NCBI RefSeq assembly: GCF_004745825.1
Contig: NZ_SRLA01000004.1
Coordinates: forward strand, 480,815-544,814
DNA from: Hymenobacter fodinae
GTDB lineage: Bacteria; Bacteroidota; Bacteroidia; Cytophagales; Hymenobacteraceae
DNA: 64,000 bases
Direction: 5' to 3'
Position 1 is the stretch's first letter. Every line of letters begins with the position of its first letter. The notes beneath the pieces are model-generated. The model was not told the DNA's origin and searched no databases. It was given only the letters and a program-made list of their open reading frames with translations. The translations under genes and the position numbers were made by a program. This document shows positions 54,352 through 63,950 of this stretch, in pieces.

Positions 54352-54737
54352 AATAAGTCTGTTTTAGGTTCGGTGGGAGATTACGCGCATCAGCCCCTTG
54401 ATGCCTGTTCAGCTTGTTATACTGATCACGGACAGCACTTGGGGAGTAGTGGTAAATCTGTACTACCCCTATTGCTGAAGGTTTCCGTAACCCGACCTAA
54501 TCACGTACTTATACGCGGAAATAATTGCATTTAATCAGTATAAACACGTAAAGCCGTGCTAGACCCTACTCCAGCTGCTTTATGGGTGTTGAAGCATCAA
54601 GTTCTTTAAATGCCATGCAGCTGGCTATAATCCAACTAGTTAATTATTTATCTATATAGCTTTTCAAATAATAAGCCTTAAGCTCCCGTTAAAGCGACAT
54701 TCTAAATCTTCAATCCTTCTCATTCTATTTCAACCAC
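54352..54737. other. AT-rich intergenic region
   Basis: 386 nt with lower GC than its surroundings. No tRNA, no terminator and no ORF could be defended. It probably holds the promoters of the dehydrogenase (minus) and the barrel protein (plus); I could not place either box with confidence. Confidence 0.5.
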
Positions 54738-55385
54738 ATGAAAAAGCTAACATTTAGCATCTTATTACTTGGCCTCGTCAGTGGAGCTAAAGCGCAAACG
54801 GGCGCGGGTCATTATTTAATAAGTGGCCTGATCAATTATAATTCTTCTAAAACTGATAACAGTCCTAATACGAATAGTCAGAACATCAAAAGCCAATATG
54901 TACAGTTTATACCAACTGTCGGGTATTTTGTAGCTGACAACCTTGCAATAGGGCTATCAGGTAACATAGCCAGTAGCAAACAGACACAAGCAAGTAACAG
55001 CTATGGCTATACTACTAATTCTGTCGGACCATTCGTTCGGTACTATAAGATGGTAACGGAGAAGCTAGGCTTTTACGGCCAGCTAGAAGGTAATTATGTG
55101 AGCGGCACTAACTATACAACCTCCGAGACGGTTAACGGCCAGAATACTAGCTCTCGTAGAACAAGAGGCGGTTCGGGCACGCTTACTCCCGGTATCGTCT
55201 TTTTTCCGATTGAGAAATTAGGTCTGCAACTAGGTATAGGTAATATCGGGTACTATAGGACTAAGGAAACGCCAAAATCACCAGTCCCGGTAAATACATG
55301 GAGTACTACATCCTCCTACTTCAGCACTAATTTTGGCTTAGCCTATCTTAACTTAGGAGCATCCCTTCACTTAGGAGGCAAATAG
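54738..55385 (+). CDS. outer membrane beta-barrel protein
   Basis: 215 residues. Signal peptide MKKLTFSILLLGLVSGAKAQ, then alternating strands of the OmpA/OMP_b-brl type: YLISGLINYNS..., YVQFIPTVGYFVADNLAIGLSGNIA, VGPFVRYYKMVTEKLGFYGQLEGNYVSG, and a last strand FGLAYLNLGASLHLGGK. Ser/Asn/Thr-rich loops. Noticeably more AT-rich than its neighbours, as is the upstream spacer. Likely a small porin-like or adhesin barrel. Confidence 0.8.
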   Translation: MKKLTFSILLLGLVSGAKAQTGAGHYLISGLINYNSSKTDNSPNTNSQNIKSQYVQFIPTVGYFVADNLAIGLSGNIASSKQTQASNSYGYTTNSVGPFVRYYKMVTEKLGFYGQLEGNYVSGTNYTTSETVNGQNTSSRRTRGGSGTLTPGIVFFPIEKLGLQLGIGNIGYYRTKETPKSPVPVNTWSTTSSYFSTNFGLAYLNLGASLHLGGK

Positions 55386-55402
55386 ATCATCAATTAGTAA
55401 AA

Positions 55403-55443
55403 AGAAAGCGCCACCGAGCAAATGCTCGCTGGCGCTTTCTTTT
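55403..55443. terminator. terminator between convergent genes
   Basis: AGAAAGCGCCA (55403-55413) with TGGCGCTTTCT (55430-55440), inner CGAGCA/TGCTCG, followed by TTTAT. Confidence 0.8.
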
Positions 55444-55456
55444 ATGAGGTATATGC

Positions 55457-55978
55457 CTACTTCAGCACCGCCAGAACTTCTGGCTCACCCTTTTCCGGGA
55501 AACGCTCTAAGTACACATCCTGCAGGGTAATCTTGCGCTCCTTGGCGTAGTCCTTAATGCCACCGTAAAGTTTATCGGGGGCCACCATGTAGCCGGCATC
55601 AATGTGGGCATGTAACACGCGCTGGCCCGCTGGAAACACGCGGTACTTGTAGCCGCTAGGAAGCTTCTGGGTGGTATCAGCTACCACCAGGCCTACGAAG
55701 GCTTTCGCGGCCGTGCGGGTATCCTCGGGGCTGTTGTAGAAGATGTTGCCAAAGTCGCCGCGAACTTGGCCGGTACGGCGTAATTCGTAAGCTTTGCGCG
55801 TTAAGTCACCAAAGGCTTCGTCATCGGCCGGGCCCTCATAGTACTGGCCGGCCACGAAGTAAGGCTGAGCCAGCGTTTCCTGCGTGACGGTAGCCGCTTT
55901 GAAGCCTCCCATCTTCCAGTAGGCCACCGTAAAGCCGATGCCAAGGACGAGACTGAGGACTAGAAAAATTCGATTCAT
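55457..55978 (-). CDS. membrane-anchored GyrI-like small-molecule-binding protein
   Basis: 173 residues. N-terminal membrane anchor (IFLVLSLVLGIGFTVAYWKMG). The rest has a strand start followed by FGDIFYNSPEDTR..AKAFVGLVVADTT and YRVFPAGQRVLHAHID.GYMVAPDKLYGGIKDYAKE, a GyrI-like/SOUL-like pattern (P....R...(G)..v, FPA..... YP.(L)). Probably a ligand sensor or binding protein outside the membrane. Confidence 0.6.
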   Translation of the reverse strand: MNRIFLVLSLVLGIGFTVAYWKMGGFKAATVTQETLAQPYFVAGQYYEGPADDEAFGDLTRKAYELRRTGQVRGDFGNIFYNSPEDTRTAAKAFVGLVVADTTQKLPSGYKYRVFPAGQRVLHAHIDAGYMVAPDKLYGGIKDYAKERKITLQDVYLERFPEKGEPEVLAVLK

Positions 55979-56077
55979 ACGTTGAGAAGAAAGCCGGAAG
56001 AACAGAGTGCCCTTCCGAGCCGCAAAGAAACAGCACCGCGGGTAATGTCGGCGGGCCGGAGTGGCCTAGGCCACTCT

Positions 56078-57853
56078 TTAACTTTCCAGCACGCCCTTAT
56101 ACTGCATCTGATAAAGTTGGGAATAGAAACCCTGGTGGCGCAGCAATTCCTCGTGAGTGCCAGCCTCCTTAATTTCACCTTTGTCGAGCACAATGATGCG
56201 GTCGGCTTTCTGAATGGTGCTTAGGCGGTGGGCAATAACCAATGAAGTACGGCCCTGCATTAACTTCTCAATGGCTTCCTGAATCAGCTCTTCCGTCTCG
56301 GAGTCAACGGATGAAGTAGCCTCATCGAGAATAATGATGCGCGGCTGGTACACCATAGCCCGCACGAAGCTGATAAGCTGACGCTGGCCTACGGAAAGTG
56401 TAGCACCGCGCTCCATCACCTTGTACTGTAGGCCACCCGGCAGGCGCTCAATGAAGCGGCGGGCACCTACCAAGTCGGCGGCGGCCCAGATTTGCTCATC
56501 GGTGATGTCCTGCTTACCCAGCGTGATGTTGTCGCGGATGGTACCGGCGAACAAAAACACATCCTGCAGCACTACCCCAATGTGGCGGCGCAGGTCTTTG
56601 AGGTCGTACTCGCGCAGGTCGTGGCCATCCACACTGATGGTGCCTTTGTTGATTTCGTAAAAGCGGCTGAGTAGGTTGATGATGCTGGTTTTACCCGCAC
56701 CGGTGGCTCCCACAAAGGCAATGGTCTGGCCGGCTTGCACCTCGAAGTTCACATCGCGCAACACCCATTCTTCGTCGTTGTAGGCAAACCACACGTGGTC
56801 GAACTTCACATCGCCGCGCAAGTCAGTTGGGATGTAGCTGCCGTTGTCGGCAATCATTTCCTTGCTATCAAGTAGCTTCAGCAGACGCTCCGTGCTTACT
56901 AGGCCTAGTTGCAATGTATTGAAGCGGTCGGCAATCTGGCGGATGGGCCGGAAGAATAGGGCGTTGTACATGATGAAGGCAATAAGGGCGCCCTTCGAGA
57001 TGGTGCCCTCAATCTGGCCCTGCGCGGCGTACCACACCAACAGGCCTACGCCGGCAGCAGCTAGTACCTCAGCCACCGGGAAATAGATACTGTAGTAAAG
57101 CACCGAGCGGATGTTGGCGCGGGTGTGCTCTTGGTTGATCTTCTCAAACTTGCGGAACTCTCGCTCCTCGTTATTGAAGATTTGCACCACGTTCATCCCG
57201 GTTAGGTGCTCCTGCACGAAGGAATTCAAGTTAGCAACGGCCGTGCGCACCTCCTGAAACGACTTCTTCACCTTCTCCTTGAACACGTAGGTGCTGAACA
57301 ACAGCGGCGGAATCACCGCCAAGCTCACCAACGTCAGACGCCAGTCGATGTAGAACATGAAGGCCATGATGAACAGCAGCTGCAGAATGTCGCCGATCAT
57401 AGCGGCTAGCCCTTCGCTGAACACGTCCGAGAGGGTTTCTACGTCGGAGATGTTACGGGTCACGAGCACGCCAATAGGGGTGCGGTCAAAGAACTTCAGG
57501 CGCAGATCTAGAATATGCTTGTAGAGGTCCACCCGAATATCGCGCACGATATACTGGCCTAGCCAGCCGCCAAAATAGGTTTGGAGGTAACTCACGATGG
57601 CATGGGCTACCAGCAGTACCAGCAGCAGCACAAACATGCGGTTCAGCCCCGACCAGTCGCTTTGCTCAATGGTGACATCGACCATGCGCTGAATCAAGAA
57701 AGGGCGCAAGGTGCCCAATGCCGCCGTGGCAATGGTCAGGAAAATCAGGAAGTAGAAAATGCGCTGATACGGCCGCACGTAGGCCATCAACCGGCGCAGG
57801 ACCTGCCAGTCGAAGATATTGCCGCTTTTAGTGGCAGTAGTAGCTTGCTCCAT
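56078..57853 (-). CDS. ABC exporter with fused permease and ATPase, 2
   Basis: 591 residues; six spans in the first 320 residues. Walker A GATGAGKTS (about 385-393), Walker B and D-loop IIILDEATSSVD. The C-loop is LSVGQRQLISFVRAM, with Val in place of the second conserved Gly of LSGGQ. This variant occurs in some Bacteroidota exporters. Homodimeric or heterodimeric half-transporter. The tRNA pseudouridine synthase gene lies 88 nt upstream on the same strand. Confidence 0.88.
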   Translation of the reverse strand: MEQATTATKSGNIFDWQVLRRLMAYVRPYQRIFYFLIFLTIATAALGTLRPFLIQRMVDVTIEQSDWSGLNRMFVLLLVLLVAHAIVSYLQTYFGGWLGQYIVRDIRVDLYKHILDLRLKFFDRTPIGVLVTRNISDVETLSDVFSEGLAAMIGDILQLLFIMAFMFYIDWRLTLVSLAVIPPLLFSTYVFKEKVKKSFQEVRTAVANLNSFVQEHLTGMNVVQIFNNEEREFRKFEKINQEHTRANIRSVLYYSIYFPVAEVLAAAGVGLLVWYAAQGQIEGTISKGALIAFIMYNALFFRPIRQIADRFNTLQLGLVSTERLLKLLDSKEMIADNGSYIPTDLRGDVKFDHVWFAYNDEEWVLRDVNFEVQAGQTIAFVGATGAGKTSIINLLSRFYEINKGTISVDGHDLREYDLKDLRRHIGVVLQDVFLFAGTIRDNITLGKQDITDEQIWAAADLVGARRFIERLPGGLQYKVMERGATLSVGQRQLISFVRAMVYQPRIIILDEATSSVDSETEELIQEAIEKLMQGRTSLVIAHRLSTIQKADRIIVLDKGEIKEAGTHEELLRHQGFYSQLYQMQYKGVLES

Positions 57854-57940
57854 TCGGGTGGGGAGGGGAAGTTAGATGAGGAGGTAACAGCCGACGCCGC
57901 AGATTGTGAGAACCGGCCAGCTAGTGCCCAACCGGTGCCC

Positions 57941-58732
57941 TCAGACTTTTGAGAAGTACGGCAAACCGATGGGCAGGTCTATGCCCGCCACCAGCTCCGC
58001 CGGATACTCTACGCGGCACAGAAACAAGCCGTTGGCCAACGCAGCCCCGCTGGCGTGCACGCGATTAAGAGAAGTAAAGACTTGCCCAAATTCTTCCGGC
58101 GTCATCTTGCCCCGCCCTACCGTCAGCAAGGTGCCTACCACCAAGCGCACCATACCACGCACAAAGCGGTTGGCCCGAATCCGGAACACTAGGCCACCCG
58201 GCACCTCGTGCCAGCCAGCCTCCACGCACGTACACACGTAGTGCTTTTCACTGCCCTTTACTTTCGAGAAGCTCGTAAAATCATGCGTGCCCAGCAGCAT
58301 AGCGGCCGCTTGGTTCATGGCCGCTACATCGGGGGCGCGGTCGAGGTAGAGGGAGAAATTCGGGCTGAACGGGTCGGGCACGAGCCGCACGTGGTACTCG
58401 TAGGTGCGGTACTTCGCATCGTAGCGGGCATGGGCCTGATCGGGCACCGGGTGCACGGCCTGGGCTCGGATATCGCGCGGCAGGGCTCGGTTCAGGCGGT
58501 AGAGCAGCGTTTCTAAGTCCAAGGTATCGGGCAGCTCTGCATCAAAGTGGGCCACTTGGTGACTGGCGTGCACCCCTGAATCGGTGCGGCCGCTGCCGAG
58601 CGAGTACACGGGCTGCCGCAGCACTTGCGAGAGGCACCGGTCTAGCTCCCGCTGCACCGTTACGGTGTTGGGTTGGTGCTGCCAGCCGTGGTACTGGGTG
58701 CCATCGTAGGCCAGGTGAAGAAAATAACGCAA
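57941..58732 (-). CDS. truA: tRNA pseudouridine synthase A
   Basis: 263 residues. RYFLHLAYDGTQYHGWQHQP start and GSGRTDSGVHASHQVAHFDAE, where the Asp of GRTDSGVHA is the catalytic residue. Then YDAKYRTYEYHVR and LLGTHDFTSFSKVKGS... and a late RANRFVRGMVRLVVGTLLTVGRGKMTPEEF, all TruA landmarks. Converts U38-U40 in tRNA anticodon arms. Confidence 0.96.
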   Translation of the reverse strand: MRYFLHLAYDGTQYHGWQHQPNTVTVQRELDRCLSQVLRQPVYSLGSGRTDSGVHASHQVAHFDAELPDTLDLETLLYRLNRALPRDIRAQAVHPVPDQAHARYDAKYRTYEYHVRLVPDPFSPNFSLYLDRAPDVAAMNQAAAMLLGTHDFTSFSKVKGSEKHYVCTCVEAGWHEVPGGLVFRIRANRFVRGMVRLVVGTLLTVGRGKMTPEEFGQVFTSLNRVHASGAALANGLFLCRVEYPAELVAGIDLPIGLPYFSKV

Positions 58733-58776
58733 GTGAAGAAAGGTAAAATAAGACAGCCGAGCACTTCCTGAGTGGC

Positions 58777-59316
58777 CTACACCACCAAGGCGTAAAGCAG
58801 TGAGTCGAGCGTTTGCCCGGCTTTAGTAATGCTGCGCCGCATCCGGGCTTCCAGCTCGTATCCGGCTTTTTCCAGTACCCGCGCCGAGGCGGCATTCGTG
58901 TCAAATACTACGGCATACAACCGGCACACATCAAAGCGCGCCAGCACGTACTCCGAAACCGCCTTGGTGGCTGCCGTAGCTAGGCCTCTACCCCACTGCT
59001 CCTGAGCCAGCCAGTAGCCTACCTCCGCCGAGCGCCGTCGCACATCCGTTTTGAAGTGCACCCCGATGCTTCCTACCGCCACGCCATCTAGCTCAATAGC
59101 TAAGTACAGGTCACGCTGGTTATCTGCTACCAAGGCCAGAAAAAACTCGGCATCCTGAGTGGTATATGGGTGCGGGAATGTGTCGCGCAGGTTTTGCCAG
59201 ATGGCGCGGTCATTGGCAAACCGAGCCAGCGCCGCCGCATCGGAAAACCGCCAGGGCCGCAGGCGGGCACCGGGTATCGGTAGTTCCAGCGTAGGCTTCA
59301 GCAGCGGGCTCATCAT
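58777..59316 (-). CDS. GNAT acetyltransferase, RimJ/RimL type
   Basis: 179 residues from MMSPLLKPTLELP (the longer frame to 59376 has no better start). LRPWRFSDAAALARFANDRAIWQNLRDTFPHPYT, VGSIGVHFKTDVRRRSAEVGYWLAQEQWGRGLATAATKAVSEYVLA (motif A, Q/W.RG.A) and NAASARVLEKAGY. N-acetylates a protein N-terminus or small molecule. Confidence 0.85.
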   Translation of the reverse strand: MMSPLLKPTLELPIPGARLRPWRFSDAAALARFANDRAIWQNLRDTFPHPYTTQDAEFFLALVADNQRDLYLAIELDGVAVGSIGVHFKTDVRRRSAEVGYWLAQEQWGRGLATAATKAVSEYVLARFDVCRLYAVVFDTNAASARVLEKAGYELEARMRRSITKAGQTLDSLLYALVV

Positions 59317-59389
59317 AGCAGGCGCAACATAAACCGCACCGTTGGGTGGCCTACAAGATAGTTGTACGCCACCCAACGGTGCGGCAACA

Positions 59390-60589
59390 TTATATCTTTT
59401 CGTAAATCACGGCAGCGCCCTGGCCTACGCCTACGCACATAGTGGCTAGGCCATAGCGCACACCTTCGCGGCGCTGCATCTCGTGGAGCAGAGTAGCGGT
59501 GATGCGTGCTCCACTAGCCCCCAGTGGGTGGCCGATGGCAATAGAGCCACCGTTCACGTTTATTTTGCTGGGGTCGAGGTCTAGGTCACGGATACAAGCA
59601 ATGCTCTGGGCCGCGAAAGCCTCGTTCAGTTCGATGAGGTCCATGTCCTGTAGGGTTAGCCCAGCGCGCTGCAGCACTTTCTGAGTGGCAGGCACAGGGC
59701 CTAGGCCCATATACGCCGGATCAACACCTGCTACTGCCGAGGCTACTACCCGCGCCATCGGCTTCAGGTTATACTTCTTCAGGGCCTCTTCGCTCACCAC
59801 GATAACCGCGGCGGCTCCATCGTTGATACCCGCGGAGTTGCCCGCCGTTACGGTGCCATCTACCTGGAAAGCTGGCCGAATCGAAGCCAGCTTCTCCATG
59901 CTCGACAAACGTGGGGGCTCATCCTGATCAAACAGGGCGGTATCACCTTTGGGCTGGGGCACGAAGACCGGCGCTATTTCTTTCCGGAACCGACCTTTCT
60001 CAAATGCCCGCTGGTATTTCTGCTGGGTGTTGAAGGCAAAGGCATCCTGCTCTTCGCGGGTGATGCCATACTTCAGTGCCACGTTCTCGGCCGTTTCGCC
60101 CATGGCATAGGGGTGGTGCATCTTCGAGAGCTTAGGGTTTACGAAGCGCCAGCCCAGCGTAGTGTCGTGGGCCGTAAAATCGCGGGCAAACGCCGTCGAC
60201 GACTTCGCCATCACGAAGGGAGCCCGCGTCATGCTCTCAGCTCCACCAGCCAGGTAAATGTCGCCTTCACCTGCCTTAATAGCCCGCGAGGCATCCATGA
60301 TGCTCTGCAGGCCCGAGGCACAGAGGCGGTTCACCGTGATACCGGGTACCGTAATGGGTAGGCCAGCTAGCAGCGCAGCCATGCGCGCCACGTTGCGGTT
60401 GTCCTCGCCGGCTTGGTTGGCAGCTCCGATAATTACGTCTTCAATAGCTGCTTTATCCAGAGAAGGGTTGCGGCGTAGTAGCTCACGCAGAACGTGCGCG
60501 GCTAAATCGTCGGGGCGCACGCTGCTTAGGGCGCCACCAAATTTGGCAATAGGGGTGCGGACAGCGTCCACGATGTATGCGGTTGGCAT
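59390..60589 (-). CDS. acetyl-CoA acyltransferase (thiolase)
   Basis: 399 residues. Cys-containing NRLCASGLQSIMDASRAIKAGEGD (nucleophilic Cys near residue 90), LNEAFAAQSIACIRDL, GGSIAIGHPLGASGAR and CVGVGQGAA, the thiolase signatures with Cys/His/Cys. Degradative or biosynthetic thiolase; PcaF-like 3-oxoadipyl-CoA thiolases share this pattern, but the substrate cannot be fixed from the sequence. Starts divergently from the DUF4293 gene. Confidence 0.9.
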   Translation of the reverse strand: MPTAYIVDAVRTPIAKFGGALSSVRPDDLAAHVLRELLRRNPSLDKAAIEDVIIGAANQAGEDNRNVARMAALLAGLPITVPGITVNRLCASGLQSIMDASRAIKAGEGDIYLAGGAESMTRAPFVMAKSSTAFARDFTAHDTTLGWRFVNPKLSKMHHPYAMGETAENVALKYGITREEQDAFAFNTQQKYQRAFEKGRFRKEIAPVFVPQPKGDTALFDQDEPPRLSSMEKLASIRPAFQVDGTVTAGNSAGINDGAAAVIVVSEEALKKYNLKPMARVVASAVAGVDPAYMGLGPVPATQKVLQRAGLTLQDMDLIELNEAFAAQSIACIRDLDLDPSKINVNGGSIAIGHPLGASGARITATLLHEMQRREGVRYGLATMCVGVGQGAAVIYEKI

Positions 60590-60624
60590 TGGCTTATAAT
60601 GCAGTTATTCCGGTCGTTGTTGGC

Positions 60625-60632
60625 TACTTTTG
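60625..60632 (+). promoter_or_regulatory. -7 promoter box of the DUF4293 gene
   Basis: TACTTTTG, perfect -7 box, 51 nt before the ATG at 60684; -33 box not clear. Confidence 0.5.
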
Positions 60633-60683
60633 CCAGCCCGCGCAGGCGGGGAGAATCGTAGTCTGAACTGTCAAAACACAAAG

Positions 60684-61160
60684 ATGATACAAAGAATCCA
60701 AAGCGTATTTCTGCTGCTGCTCTCCTTGGCCATGTTGAGCGTACTGTTCCTGCCAATCTGGAGCAAAACCGATCCGGTAAGTGGTCAAACGCTGGTAATG
60801 ACCGCCTTCCAACTGGCCTACGAGAATGCCGATGCGGGTATGTCGGTTTCAACAAGCACCTGGCCGATAGCCGCGCTGGCCGCTGCTTCCACCTTGGTTG
60901 CTCTCTTCGAAATCTTTCAATTCCGCAACCGCTTCACGCAGCTTAAGCTAGGCATGGTCAACTTCCTGCTGATTGTGGCAACCATTGGCGCCGGCTTCTA
61001 CTTCTCTAGCTTAGGCGAGCAGATGCTCAACGTGAAGATGCCCGGCACCTTTCAGGCCGGCTTTTACCTACCTACCCTTGCACTGCTGCTGAACCTGCTC
61101 GCCAACCGCTTCATCCGCCGCGACGAGCAACTGGTCCGCAGCATGGATCGGCTCCGTTAA
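60684..61160 (+). CDS. DUF4293-family membrane protein
   Basis: 158 residues from MIQRIQSVFLLLLSLAMLSVLFLPIW; an upstream in-frame start at 60630 would overlap the -7 box. Four membrane segments and the typical start MIQRIQS(V/L)(F/Y)L and the NRFTQLKLGMVNFLLI segment. Bacteroidota-specific family of unknown function. Confidence 0.85.
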   Translation: MIQRIQSVFLLLLSLAMLSVLFLPIWSKTDPVSGQTLVMTAFQLAYENADAGMSVSTSTWPIAALAAASTLVALFEIFQFRNRFTQLKLGMVNFLLIVATIGAGFYFSSLGEQMLNVKMPGTFQAGFYLPTLALLLNLLANRFIRRDEQLVRSMDRLR

Positions 61161-61179
61161 TCAGACACATTTTCCGTTA

Positions 61180-61213
61180 AAAAGGCTCCCACCAAGATGG
61201 GAGCCTTTTTTAT
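61180..61213. terminator. bidirectional terminator
   Basis: AAAGGCTCCCA (61181-61191) with TGGGAGCCTTT (61198-61208), A and T runs on both sides, between the convergent DUF4293 and mannosidase genes. Confidence 0.85.
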
Positions 61214-61238
61214 TAGCTAGTGGCCTAGCGGAGCTAGT

Positions 61239-63542
61239 TTACTTCTTCACTACTGGCCTAGAGGTCATGATAAAGACCAACTCGCCTCCCTGCATGATGT
61301 CGCTGTGCTTGAGAAAGGGCCGCGTGAGGGGCTTGCCGTTCAGCATCATCTGCTTCACGTACACATTCTTGTCGCTCTGGTTCTTGGTCTGGATGGTAAA
61401 GGTCTTGCCATTTTCAAGCCGTAACGTAGCACTCTGCACCGCGGGGCTGCCAATGGCGTACTCATTGGAGCCCGGTGCCACGGGGTAGAATCCTAGGGTG
61501 CTGAAGATATACCAGGCGCTCATCTGCCCACAGTCGTCGTTGCCGCCTAGGCCATCGGGCGTAGGATGGTACATGCGCTTCAGAATCATGCGCACGCGCT
61601 CCTGTGTCTTCCAAGGCTGATCGGTCCAGTTGTAGAGGTAGGCCGCATGGTGAGCTGGCTCATTGCCGTGTACGTAGTTGCCAATGATACCGTCGCGGGT
61701 AATATCCTCCGTTTCGGCAAAGAACTTATCCGGCAGGTGCATGGTAAAGAGCGAATCCAGGTGCGGCACGAAGCGTTTGTTTCCGCCCATCAGCTGAATA
61801 AGCTTAGCCGGATCCTGCGGCACGTACAGGCTGTAGTTCCAGGCGTTGCCTTCAATGAAACCCTGGTTGTTGGTGCTTAGCACATCAAACTCTTTCCGGA
61901 AGCTGCCATCACTCATCCTGGGTCGCATGAAGCCAATGCTGGCATCGTACACGTTTTGCCAGTTGCCAGCCCGCTTGCTAAACTCCTGATAAATATCCTG
62001 CCGGCCTAGCTTCTGCGCGGCCTGAGCAATGCACCAATCATCATAGGCGTATTCGAGCGTCTTCGACACCGATGAGCCGCTCTTGTCTTCGGGCACATAG
62101 CCCAGCTTTATGTATAGGCCTATGCCATCGTACCACTGCTGTCGGGCCGTCGTCACACAAGCATCGAGAGCTTTGTTAGCATCAAACGGAGCATTGCCCT
62201 TCACAATAGCATCCGCAATAACCGGCACACTGTGGTACCCAATCATGCACCAGTTCTCATTTGCATAGTGTGACCATACGGGCAGCATGTGTTCCACACT
62301 TTGCTGAAAGTGCGCCATCATCGACTGCGCCATATCCGCATTGCGCTTCGGCTGCAGAACGTTGAATAGCGGATGCAGCGCCCGGTACGTATCCCAAAGG
62401 GAAAACGTAGTGTAGTTCGTGAAGCCCTCGGCCTTGTGCGTATTCTGATCTAGGCCTCTATACTGCCCGTCCACGTCCATATAGGTTGTTGGGCTAAGGA
62501 AGGCATGATAGAGGGCCGTGTAGAAGTTATCCTTGTCTTCCCGCTTGGGAGCCTGAACCACCACTTTGCTTAGCTCCTGCTGCCACTGTTGCTGGCCTTG
62601 CTGCTTGACCTCATCAAAATTCCAGCCTGGTACTTCCGCACGTAAGTTCTGCAACGCTCCTTCTGTGCTCACCGGCGACAGCGCAAATTTGAGTTTGATT
62701 TTCTCCCCTTCCGTGGTGTTGAAGTCAAAATACATCCGCAGTTGCTCACCTGCTAAGTCGGGGAAGTTCTTTGTCTGATCGAATCGACCCCAGAAACCGC
62801 GGTAGGCCTGCCTCTTGTCATACTTTCTGCTACCATATTGCCGGAAAGGCTTTGAGAACTGCAGAGCGAAGTAAACCGTGCGAGTCCGAGCCCAGCCATT
62901 GGTTTGCCTGTACCCAGTTACCAGCGAGTCATTCTCTACCCGTACAAACGTCCACACGTTCTTATCCGGGTAGTTATAGATACCCGCCATCAGGTCCAGA
63001 ATAATGTGCGCCTGGTCTGACTTGGGAAAGGTATATTGATGAAAGCCGACCCGGTTGGTGGCCGTCAGCTCCGCCAAGATATTATGATCCTCCAGCTTCA
63101 CTTTATAGTAAGCTGGCTCTGCTACTTCTGACGTATGAGTAAATACTGATCGGTACCCACTCTGAGGTTTGTCGGCAGTACCCGGATTAAGCTGTAAAGG
63201 ACCTGTTGTGGGCATGATGAGGAAGTCACCCAGATCCGAGTGCCCCGTTCCGCTGAAGTGCGTATGGCTGAAGCCTACAATCGTTTTGTCTTCATACTGG
63301 TAACCCGCACAATACTTGTACACGTCCGGATTATACTTGCCATTCTGCTCATAGCTGAGTGTGTCCGTATCAGGGCTTAGTTGTACTGCACCAAATGGCA
63401 CTGTTGCCCCCGGAAAGGTATGTCCCATCTTTTGGGTCCCCACAATCGGATGCGCATATTGTACGAGGTTCTCAGTGCCATTCTTCTGTGCAATTCCGCT
63501 TAGAGGAAGTACTACCAGTAATACTGCAAATACTCTTTGCAT
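61239..63542 (-). CDS. GH92 alpha-mannosidase-like glycosidase
   Basis: 767 residues with a signal peptide (MQRVFAVLLVVLPLSGIAQ). N-terminal beta-sandwich: VQYAHPIVGT......GHTFPGATVPFGAVQLSPDT, GFSHTHFSGTGHSDLGDFLIMP. The catalytic (alpha/alpha)6 part has FTNYTTFSLWDTYRALHPLFNVLQP (WDTYR is the hallmark), GGNDDCGQMSAWYIFSTLGFYPVAPG with its DDCGQMSAW motif, and ENGKTFTIQTKNQSDKNVYV at the end. Calcium-dependent exo-acting alpha-mannosidase family, exported to the periplasm or surface, for mannan or N-glycan use. Confidence 0.95.
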   Translation of the reverse strand: MQRVFAVLLVVLPLSGIAQKNGTENLVQYAHPIVGTQKMGHTFPGATVPFGAVQLSPDTDTLSYEQNGKYNPDVYKYCAGYQYEDKTIVGFSHTHFSGTGHSDLGDFLIMPTTGPLQLNPGTADKPQSGYRSVFTHTSEVAEPAYYKVKLEDHNILAELTATNRVGFHQYTFPKSDQAHIILDLMAGIYNYPDKNVWTFVRVENDSLVTGYRQTNGWARTRTVYFALQFSKPFRQYGSRKYDKRQAYRGFWGRFDQTKNFPDLAGEQLRMYFDFNTTEGEKIKLKFALSPVSTEGALQNLRAEVPGWNFDEVKQQGQQQWQQELSKVVVQAPKREDKDNFYTALYHAFLSPTTYMDVDGQYRGLDQNTHKAEGFTNYTTFSLWDTYRALHPLFNVLQPKRNADMAQSMMAHFQQSVEHMLPVWSHYANENWCMIGYHSVPVIADAIVKGNAPFDANKALDACVTTARQQWYDGIGLYIKLGYVPEDKSGSSVSKTLEYAYDDWCIAQAAQKLGRQDIYQEFSKRAGNWQNVYDASIGFMRPRMSDGSFRKEFDVLSTNNQGFIEGNAWNYSLYVPQDPAKLIQLMGGNKRFVPHLDSLFTMHLPDKFFAETEDITRDGIIGNYVHGNEPAHHAAYLYNWTDQPWKTQERVRMILKRMYHPTPDGLGGNDDCGQMSAWYIFSTLGFYPVAPGSNEYAIGSPAVQSATLRLENGKTFTIQTKNQSDKNVYVKQMMLNGKPLTRPFLKHSDIMQGGELVFIMTSRPVVKK

Positions 63543-63950
63543 AAACGTTTTATCAGTCGTTGGAATGCTTTAGTAGGCAATGTACAAATGCTAGAGCGTT
63601 TCGAATGATGAAGTGTTAGCTAGAGACTTTAAAACAGCAATAGTAATCTGCTTAAAAGAAGATACTATTTCCACACCTATATGGAAGAGGCCTAACAGAT
63701 CATTCGCTAAACCTCTGCATAGTCGTTAGAATATATGCCCCACACGCAACTGCTTTAAACACACAAAGGCCTCGCACCAATAGGATACGAGGCCTTTTCT
63801 ACGATACCCTTCCGGCGGCGAGGGCATTGTTCCACCGGGCCGGGGGGGCCTGAAACGCCACTGAGCCGCTCCTCCCCGGCGGCGCATCCTCGCGGACTAG
63901 GTCCGGGACGCAGCTCGCCCGCTAGGAAAAGCGGCTCAGCAGTTCAGTAA
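63543..63950. other. non-coding region between GH92 gene and 5S rRNA
   Basis: 408 nt without a defensible ORF. It holds a terminator (AAAGGCCTCG at 63765-63774 with its complement 63788-63797, then a T4 run on the plus strand), and towards the right a GC-rich, structure-prone stretch (GAGCCGCT near 63863 and AGCGGCTC near 63929 are complementary) that probably belongs to the rRNA transcript end. Confidence 0.6.
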
